A stretch of 46,217 nt of DNA from an uncultured Ignavibacteriota bacterium (GTDB lineage Bacteria; Bacteroidota; Ignavibacteria; UBA10030; UBA8401). Position 1 is the stretch's first letter; each line of letters begins with the position of its first letter. The stretch spans positions 1-46,217 of the forward strand of contig CAISDA010000004.1 of NCBI GenBank assembly GCA_903884005.1, given 5' to 3'. A model generated the notes under the pieces. It was given only the letters and a program-made list of their open reading frames with translations. It did no database searches and was not told the origin of the DNA. This document shows, one piece after another, positions 1 through 4,717 of the stretch. A program made the position numbers and the translations under genes.

Positions 1-1
1 A

Positions 2-30
2 ATTATAACAATGCTTGAGGAGAATGTCAA
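2..30 (-). promoter_or_regulatory. Perfect sigma-70-type promoter reading out of the left edge
   Basis: On the minus strand the -35 box TTGACA (positions 30-25) and the -10 box TATAAT (7-2) are both exact and lie exactly 17 bp apart. A TG dinucleotide one base upstream of the -10 box adds an extended -10 element. Transcription would start just outside the window and run leftwards, so the gene it serves is not visible. A similar exact promoter drives the tetR operon at 26.4 kb, so this architecture appears to be native to the genome. Confidence 0.7.
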
Positions 31-88
31 GTAAATAATCATGAGAACATCAATTATCGCCTGTAAAATCGAGGGTGTGACGACCTTT

Positions 89-505
89 TTAACTGGGTAG
101 ATGATCCCTTGTTATAAAATCACGGGATTTAAGGTTATAATTAAAGTCCGACGTAAACAATTGAATTCTTGATGACGCAAAATCTGCCACCGCAATAATA
201 TTATTCCATGTGGTCACGGGACCTGAGCCTCGGAATTCTGCATTCCCCCTTCCCTTTTTCCCTATTTCATGCAATAATTTGCCTTTCCAGTTAAATTCTT
301 CAAGTTTATATGCAAGCTTGTCAGACATAATAATCGTACCGTTATGCGTTGGCGCGATTCCATAAATTCCGAGAAATAAATCGGAGTTCCCACAACCCAA
401 TAATTCAAGTTGCCTAATGTTTGATTTCTGTTTATGGAGATTTTGTCCGTATGCCGAGAGATGACAAATTATTGATATTGCCACTAAAGTCATAATTTTG
501 TTCAT
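89..505 (-). CDS. Truncated secreted NHL/6-bladed beta-propeller protein
   Basis: This 138-residue protein has an N-terminal signal peptide (hydrophobic core followed by SAYGQ). It then shows about two propeller blades: a GIYGIAPTHNGTIIMSD strand set, the blade-closing KGRGNAEF motif (compare the GxGPGEF motif of NHL/6-bladed propellers), and an ADFASSRIQLF strand. Family members normally have six blades and well over 300 residues, so this one is severely shortened. Translation past the TAA soon meets another in-frame stop, which suggests truncation or decay rather than one simple frameshift. It follows the cysteine-rich peptide gene on the same strand, 63 bp downstream, separated by a hairpin. 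The ribosome-binding site is weak. In Bacteroides, small peptide genes often sit next to such propellers; the shared function is unknown. The fold call is fairly safe; that the product is functional is not. Confidence 0.55.
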   Translation of the reverse strand: MNKIMTLVAISIICHLSAYGQNLHKQKSNIRQLELLGCGNSDLFLGIYGIAPTHNGTIIMSDKLAYKLEEFNWKGKLLHEIGKKGRGNAEFRGSGPVTTWNNIIAVADFASSRIQLFTSDFNYNLKSRDFITRDHLPS

Positions 506-529
506 GTTCTTTATTTTTGATTAAATATT

Positions 530-557
530 GAGGGGTAAGGGAAAACCCCCACCCCTC
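530..557 (-). terminator. Hairpin between peptide and propeller genes (attenuator or terminator)
   Basis: GAGGGGT at 530-536 pairs perfectly with ACCCCTC at 551-557. An inner GGG/CCC pairing closes an AAAA loop. On the minus strand the hairpin is followed by an A/T-rich stretch without a strict U run. It lies just after the peptide stop codon and before the propeller start, so it may terminate most transcripts after the peptide or protect its 3' end. Confidence 0.45.
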
Positions 558-568
558 ATAAACATTTA

Positions 569-760
569 TCATGCACCACAATTGAACCAGCCAATCCAAC
601 AACCTGCTTGACATCCTTCACCCCACAATGGGATAGAACCACATTGAGCATTGCAATGTTCAAGCGCTGTATTGCAATATTCTGGTGCCGCGTTTGCGGT
701 CAGGGATAAAAGGAACGTTAATATTAACATTGCAAGGAACGAAGTTATGATTTTTTTCAT
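569..760 (-). CDS. Small secreted peptide with mirror-symmetric cysteines (twin CX3C)
   Basis: The product has 63 residues. A classical signal peptide (MKKII, hydrophobic core, then TANA-A) leaves a mature peptide of about 39 residues with six cysteines. Their spacing is C-x6-C-x3-C-x9-C-x3-C-x6-C, an exact mirror image about the central loop. Twin CX3C motifs joined by a turn are known from helical-hairpin folds (small Tim proteins, plant alpha-hairpinins), where they form two parallel disulfides, so an alpha-hairpin with three stacked disulfides can be proposed. A good ribosome-binding site (GGAG, 7 bp before ATG) supports this start. It lies directly upstream of the truncated propeller gene. 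No close family is recognised. Possible roles include a secreted toxin or bacteriocin, a signal, or a structural peptide; these are speculation. Confidence 0.6.
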   Translation of the reverse strand: MKKIITSFLAMLILTFLLSLTANAAPEYCNTALEHCNAQCGSIPLWGEGCQAGCWIGWFNCGA

Positions 761-1480
761 TTTCTTTCTCCATGGTTAGTTGTTTGGTTGATTTAGGAGA
801 TTGCTGCGTCCCATTCCTCGATTTGATTTCGGTAATCTCTTGCAGGACGATGCAATGTCATACCTTATATTCAAATCAAAAAATCAGTAATCTCATATTT
901 TAATGCGACTGTGATTCATATTTTTGAAGAACGCAATCCTTACTGACAACAATATTATTAATAAACTTCACTTGATGAAGGGCATCGCTCTCGTCATTCT
1001 CCATTCTTTTGCAATACCCAAATGGGTGTCATTGTAAAAATGGCCCATCGTGAAAACATCTCACAGACTGCTTCTGCTCCTCCATTGCTTCTATCACAAT
1101 ATTTCTTTCATTCTGGTAATTATATTCTTTAATGAAAGCATTATAAATATATTTATTATTACATACAACATTAATTTATACTGTTATACCTTTATTCCCT
1201 ATATACAACCCCAGCCTCACTCCTATGGGATATAGGTATTCATTTCTGCCCTATTCGAAGATTTTCACTGTCACAAAATGACATTTTACTATCGAACTCC
1301 CTGTTTTTCGGTCAAATTTCCCGATTTCACACCCAATTACAGTCTCGGGCGTACCTAGAATAATCCATGATTCGCCATGTTGAGCCGGGATGTCAAAAGA
1401 GTAGCTTTGCTAGGCCCCAGACAAAAATAACTCCCCGGATAGCGCATGGGAGTTATTGCTTGGAACAAGCCATAAAAAAT
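761..1480. other. AT-rich stretch without a convincing gene
   Basis: No open frame here has a credible start, ribosome-binding site and coding-like composition together. A plus-strand frame at 1050-1235 encodes only an AT-driven hydrophobic string and is not believed. On the minus strand one frame from 1409 to 1029 is broken by only two stops (1251-1253 and 1176-1178) and reads protein-like in its first 50 codons. It may be the remains of a decayed gene. A small ACCC/GGGT hairpin lies near 1017-1028. The region lies between the peptide gene and the phage-type cassette, in the most AT-rich part of the window. Confidence 0.5.
1426..1457 (-). terminator. Rho-independent terminator of the phage-type cassette
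   Basis: A perfect 10-bp inverted repeat, AATAACTCCC (1426-1435) with GGGAGTTATT (1448-1457), encloses a 12-nt loop. On the minus strand the stem runs straight into TTATTTTTGTCT, a U-rich tail. It lies 24 bp past the stop codon of the last cassette gene. Confidence 0.75.
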
Positions 1481-1891
1481 TTATATTTTATAAATCTCCA
1501 TTCCAGCGGTCAGGTATTCGTGCAGTGGCATCTTCTCTTCCATCTGTGCATCGAGATGATTAATCACTTTCACATCACTTAACAGTTCCTCAAGTGGCCT
1601 TACTTCACCCTCCGTAATATACTGTCTACTCCCATACATCACGGCTGCAACATAGTCAAGTTGTTCTTGTGAAAGATCTGCTAAATAATTTTTCGGAATA
1701 TTCTCGAGGCATTTATTTTTCTTCCTGCAATAATTTTTATCATACACGATGCGTCTCACTGTCTCCGGCGACAATCCATACGGGCCATCCGAGATCATAT
1801 CCAAAGCGTCGCTCACTGTCGTGCCGTCGTTACGGATGCGGCTGAATAGCGTCCTGATTTCCTCATTTCGTTTCTCTCGTCGCTCGGTCAT
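1481..1891 (-). CDS. Phage-type small HTH-like protein, function unknown
   Basis: This protein has 136 residues from ATG 1891 (MTERREK), the first start that avoids a long overlap with the upstream gene. Residues 1-60 are charged and contain a segment ending GLSPETVRRIVYDK that reads like a helix-turn-helix recognition helix, followed by a basic CRKKNKC patch. The acidic C-terminal part (ELLSDVKVINHLDAQMEEKM) looks helical. No family is recognised. It is the last gene of a tightly packed minus-strand set (5 bp after the VRR-NUC gene) ending at a strong terminator, as in early regions of phages or integrative elements. A DNA-binding or recombination accessory role is a guess from context. Confidence 0.5.
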   Translation of the reverse strand: MTERREKRNEEIRTLFSRIRNDGTTVSDALDMISDGPYGLSPETVRRIVYDKNYCRKKNKCLENIPKNYLADLSQEQLDYVAAVMYGSRQYITEGEVRPLEELLSDVKVINHLDAQMEEKMPLHEYLTAGMEIYKI

Positions 1892-1896
1892 TCTCC

Positions 1897-2250
1897 CTAC
1901 GCCTTTCTCCGTATTCCATGATTGATCCACCCGCGGCCCTCGGCGATTGCAATAAACTCATCGATGGATTTTACCACAAAGTATCTTCCAGCCGCTTCCT
2001 GCACCCGGTGTTGATGAATCTTTTGCTCAACACTCTGGCGTTCCGAGCCGATCTTAATTTCAAACTCCAAATACTCGCCATCGATACAGGCCACGACATC
2101 GCCGGTGCCGATCGCCGAGCGGTCCGAGCTTCGTCTGTAACGTTTCGTTTTCAGATCGTAGATGCCGACAGTATTATTTCTCCAGGCTATTCCCAACCCG
2201 GAATTAATTGTCGTTATGATCGCCTGTGTGAGCGCCGATGCCTGAGCCAT
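1897..2250 (-). CDS. VRR-NUC domain nuclease (phage type)
   Basis: This 117-residue protein is essentially a stand-alone VRR-NUC domain of the PD-(D/E)xK nuclease superfamily. The catalytic signature is visible: Asp in SAIGTGDVVACI, the E-x-K pair in EYLEFEIKIG, and the conserved Gln/His helix SVEQKIHQHRVQEAAG, followed by the typical YFVVKSIDEF strand. Such small VRR-NUC proteins are common in phage replication modules, where structure-specific (Holliday-junction-like) DNA cleavage has been proposed or shown for relatives. ATG 2250 is preferred over an upstream TTG because AAGGA lies 6 bp before it. It follows the helicase-loader-like gene with 2 bp between genes. The domain is recognised with good confidence; the substrate is inferred. 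Confidence 0.8.
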   Translation of the reverse strand: MAQASALTQAIITTINSGLGIAWRNNTVGIYDLKTKRYRRSSDRSAIGTGDVVACIDGEYLEFEIKIGSERQSVEQKIHQHRVQEAAGRYFVVKSIDEFIAIAEGRGWINHGIRRKA

Positions 2251-2252
2251 TT

Positions 2253-2738
2253 TCAATCCTTCAGGAATGATGGATATTTGGTTTCTTGTTGCGGTTGTTC
2301 GTTAATCCAAATGACTCCGTTCGACGCCCGCCTGCAGTCCCTGAGGTATTCAGCTGCGAAACTTTTATTGCACGCATTGTATGTTTTACCCGGGCAGTCA
2401 AATGTTTTGAAGCTCTGCATGTCCTCCTGGCGCAGGACAAATGAACGTCCGCACGTGCATTCGACAGGCGTGAGTGCGGGCGGACGATTCGGATCTTGAT
2501 CTCGCGCCGATTCAAACAATCCCTTCGATGCTGCCAACTCACAGAGTTTTTTTCGTGACGGGAAATTGTCACAGGCATCCTTCGCGGCTTCACAGAGATC
2601 AACCCACTGCTCGAACGATAGGCGCTCGAAGCGCTTGAGAAAATCCTTTCCCATCGCGGTCATGCCTGAGCTCGTGACGTCCTTCCCGAAGGCTCCACAG
2701 AGTTCCTTGAAGACTGGCGCAAATTCATTTGAGTCCAT
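2253..2738 (-). CDS. Phage replication protein, helicase-loader-like with Cys cluster
   Basis: The product has 161 residues from ATG 2738, which has a strong AGGAGGA ribosome-binding site 8 bp upstream. Longer readings would overrun the preceding gene. The N-terminal ~75 residues are helical (FAPVFKELCGAFGKDV, then LSFEQWVDLCEAAKDACDNFPSRKKL), a pattern like the G39P/helicase-loader family in which one helix precedes a conserved 'FP' segment. The C-terminal half has CTCG, CPG and CNK cysteines that could form a zinc ribbon. It overlaps the upstream DnaD-like tail by 14 bp and is followed at once by the VRR-NUC gene. Position between an initiator-like tail and a nuclease is classical for phage replication cassettes. 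The loader assignment is inferred from pattern and context only. Confidence 0.5.
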   Translation of the reverse strand: MDSNEFAPVFKELCGAFGKDVTSSGMTAMGKDFLKRFERLSFEQWVDLCEAAKDACDNFPSRKKLCELAASKGLFESARDQDPNRPPALTPVECTCGRSFVLRQEDMQSFKTFDCPGKTYNACNKSFAAEYLRDCRRASNGVIWINEQPQQETKYPSFLKD

Positions 2739-2904
2739 TGACAAAATCCTCCTCCCATGATTTTTCTTTCCGCGCCTGATTGTCCGCGCGCTTGGTTTTA
2801 TCGACGATTGCTTCCACGCATGCATAATTCATCTTGCCATATTTCGCGGCCTCGTCGATCGCACGGTATACTTCGCTCCAGCCAAATTCCCTGCCAAGGG
2901 TCAA
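2725..2904 (-). pseudogene. C-terminal remnant of a DnaD-like phage replication initiator
   Basis: On the minus strand the last ~55 codons before TGA 2725 read REFGWSEVYRAIDEAAKYGKMN, then VEAIVDKTKR and a charged tail. This resembles the DnaD/phage replication-protein C-terminal domain (a G-x-x-x-V-x-x-AI-x-x-A helix, then an I-x-x-I-x-x-K helix). Upstream of about 2893-2905 the same frame runs antisense through a histidine kinase fragment and stops making sense, so the N-terminal part has been lost at a recombination junction. It overlaps the next gene by 14 bp. The boundary is uncertain by about 20 bp. Confidence 0.5.
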
Positions 2905-2914
2905 GAGCCGGGAC

Positions 2915-3190
2915 GAACTGGTCCAGTATGGCGATCTGACAAACATAGCCTTGACCGAAGGCGAGTATGCGCTCCTGAGTGTGACGGATAACGGCTCTGG
3001 TATGAGCACGGACGTGCGCAACAAGATCTTCGATCCCTTCTTCACGACAAAATTCACGGGATGCGGATTAGGCCTGTCGGCGGTGCTGGGAATCATACGC
3101 AGCCACGAAGGTGGGCTTTCAATTGAAAGTGCCGAAGGAATCGGCACGACGTTTCGGGTATTATTTTCGCTGCTGCCCTCTCCCCTTTAA
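2915..3190 (+). pseudogene. C-terminal fragment of a histidine kinase (HATPase domain end)
   Basis: About 91 codons encode only the end of a GHKL ATPase domain: the G1 box SVTDNGSGM, the F box IFDPFFTTKF, the G2 box CGLGLSAVLGI, and a final SAEGIGTTFRVLF strand, then TAA at 3188. The N box, the H box and all sensory domains are missing. No start codon with a ribosome-binding site exists; the frame fades into the antisense phage-type gene near 2.91 kb. The F and G2 boxes resemble those of the hybrid kinase at 29.3 kb, so both belong to the same broad kinase class. It is a 5'-truncated remnant cut by the left-hand element. Confidence 0.75.
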
Positions 3191-3261
3191 CAATCCCGCA
3201 CATGACGAATTTCCGCACACACACAGATTTATCGGGTATAGAACCTAAAATTTGGTTACCT

Positions 3262-3271
3262 TTGTATACAA
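3262..3271. promoter_or_regulatory. Palindrome upstream of ATP-citrate lyase genes
   Basis: TTGTATACAA is a perfect 10-bp palindrome and overlaps the adjacent 8-bp palindrome CAATATTG (3269-3276). It lies about 115 bp before the ATP-citrate lyase small-subunit start, in the only AT-rich patch of that gap. A TTGACA sequence follows at 3274-3279 but without a matching -10 box 17 bp on. It could be an operator; no binding protein is evident. Confidence 0.25.
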
Positions 3272-3385
3272 TATTGACAATCGATGGAAACCTCGTGCGA
3301 CTCCCCGGCGTGCTTTCCGGCCATCGTCAGATTGATACAGTGCAGACAACACGCACAGCAGAGACAAACAGAAAAGGGTACCTCA

Positions 3386-4651
3386 ATGCAGCTTTCCGGC
3401 TTACGCTACGGCGCAAAATTAATGCAATTGGTAGAATTTCCGGTGGCCGAATTCCTGACCGGCTCGGCAACGAATGACGAACTTCAGTTGATGCTGGATA
3501 AATATAAAAAGTTGGTAGTCAAACCGATCTTTAACGGAGGCGTGGGGAAAAAAGGCAAGGCCGGACTGATCAAGATCGTGGACAATGTGATCGACGCGCT
3601 GGAGGCGAAGCGGGAATTGTATTTTGCCGAGCACAAGTACGGCAACAAGCTCATCCGCGCGAACGGTGTCACATTCGAGGCCTTCATACCGTCCGAACTC
3701 GAAGTGTATTTCAGCATCACGTCATCCTCCGAAAAACGGGAACCGATTTTTACCATCACCCCATTCGGCGGCGTGGACATTGAATCGCTGCCTGCCGAGA
3801 AAAAGATCACGGTCCCCATTGAGCCGTTCATCGGATTGAAATCGTTCTCCATCACGAACTCGTTATGCGATCTGGGGTGTCCAGAAGAGTTCATCTCCCC
3901 GCTCGTACAGAATCTTCCGAAGCTCTGGACACTCTTCAACGATTATGGATTGACGACATTGGAACTCAATCCGATACGCATGTTCAAAGACTCGCGAGGG
4001 AGGATCATACCGATCGCGTGCGACATCAAGGCGGGCTTCGACCAGGACAATCCGGCGTGGAAGAGGATCGGGCTCCCCCCGACCATTTTCCAATCGGACA
4101 TCTCGCAATTCGAGTCGGAGATCAACCAATTGCGCACATACCAGGGGCAGTCGGACGTGCTCGAATTGAATCCGCACGGCACGATCATTCCCTTCATGTT
4201 CGGCGGAGGCGCGAACTCCGCCGCAACAGAAACGCTCGGCAGCAAGGCGATCTTCTCGTCGGATTTCGGCGGCAATCCGCCGTATGAAAAGATGTATGAG
4301 ATCAGCCGGATCGTGTTCAAATACTGGTACAACGAGGCGAACGTCCTCTTGATCATCGGCGGCAAGGCCAACAACACGGATATCTACGTCACGTTCAAGG
4401 GCATCTTCGACGCATTGCGCGATCACGTAGCGGCACACGGAAAAAAACCGATCTACACGGTCATCGGGCGAGGCGGTCCCAATCTGATCAAGGGATTGTT
4501 CTACGGGAAAGACATACTCGACACGCTGAAGCTCCCCTACCGGGTCTTCGGCTACGACACGTCGATCATCTCCACGATTGAATACGCGAAGAAAATCGAA
4601 CAATGGTGGGCGGACACAGGGAAGGAAGAATTCATCAAAAAAATCGGTTGA
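3386..4651 (+). CDS. aclB: ATP-citrate lyase, ATP-grasp (small) subunit
   Basis: The product has 421 residues and corresponds to the N-terminal third of eukaryotic ATP-citrate lyase and to bacterial AclB. Residues 1-235 are an ATP-grasp succinyl-CoA-synthetase-type domain: KLVVKP near 43-48, GGVD near 128, and the metal/phosphate segment LELNP at 192-196. Residues ~255-421 form the ligase-type domain with IIPFMFGGGANS and IIGGKAN, matching the GGGAS and IIGGS motifs of the human enzyme. With the large subunit it would make citryl-CoA from citrate, ATP and CoA and split it to acetyl-CoA and oxaloacetate. ATG 3386 is chosen because AAGGG lies about 8 bp upstream and the LRYGAKLMQLVEFPV segment aligns with the AclB N-terminus. 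The large-subunit gene follows after 66 bp. Sequence is divergent from green sulfur bacterial AclB. Confidence 0.88.
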   Translation: MQLSGLRYGAKLMQLVEFPVAEFLTGSATNDELQLMLDKYKKLVVKPIFNGGVGKKGKAGLIKIVDNVIDALEAKRELYFAEHKYGNKLIRANGVTFEAFIPSELEVYFSITSSSEKREPIFTITPFGGVDIESLPAEKKITVPIEPFIGLKSFSITNSLCDLGCPEEFISPLVQNLPKLWTLFNDYGLTTLELNPIRMFKDSRGRIIPIACDIKAGFDQDNPAWKRIGLPPTIFQSDISQFESEINQLRTYQGQSDVLELNPHGTIIPFMFGGGANSAATETLGSKAIFSSDFGGNPPYEKMYEISRIVFKYWYNEANVLLIIGGKANNTDIYVTFKGIFDALRDHVAAHGKKPIYTVIGRGGPNLIKGLFYGKDILDTLKLPYRVFGYDTSIISTIEYAKKIEQWWADTGKEEFIKKIG

Positions 4652-4717
4652 TGATGTTTCCCACAGTGCTCATCAGTGAACCTACTCCACCACCTATTTA
4701 TTTCGGACTCAAACCAT

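Noticed and set aside
1050-1235. Plus-strand open frame of 61 codons in the AT-rich gap
   Set aside because: Hydrophobic only because the DNA is AT-rich; no ribosome-binding site, no family, and an opposing, more protein-like frame overlaps it.
3863-4603. Long antisense frame within the ATP-citrate lyase small-subunit gene
   Set aside because: Arg/Asp/Val-rich composition typical of the reverse complement of a GC-rich gene; the sense strand encodes conserved ATP-citrate lyase motifs.
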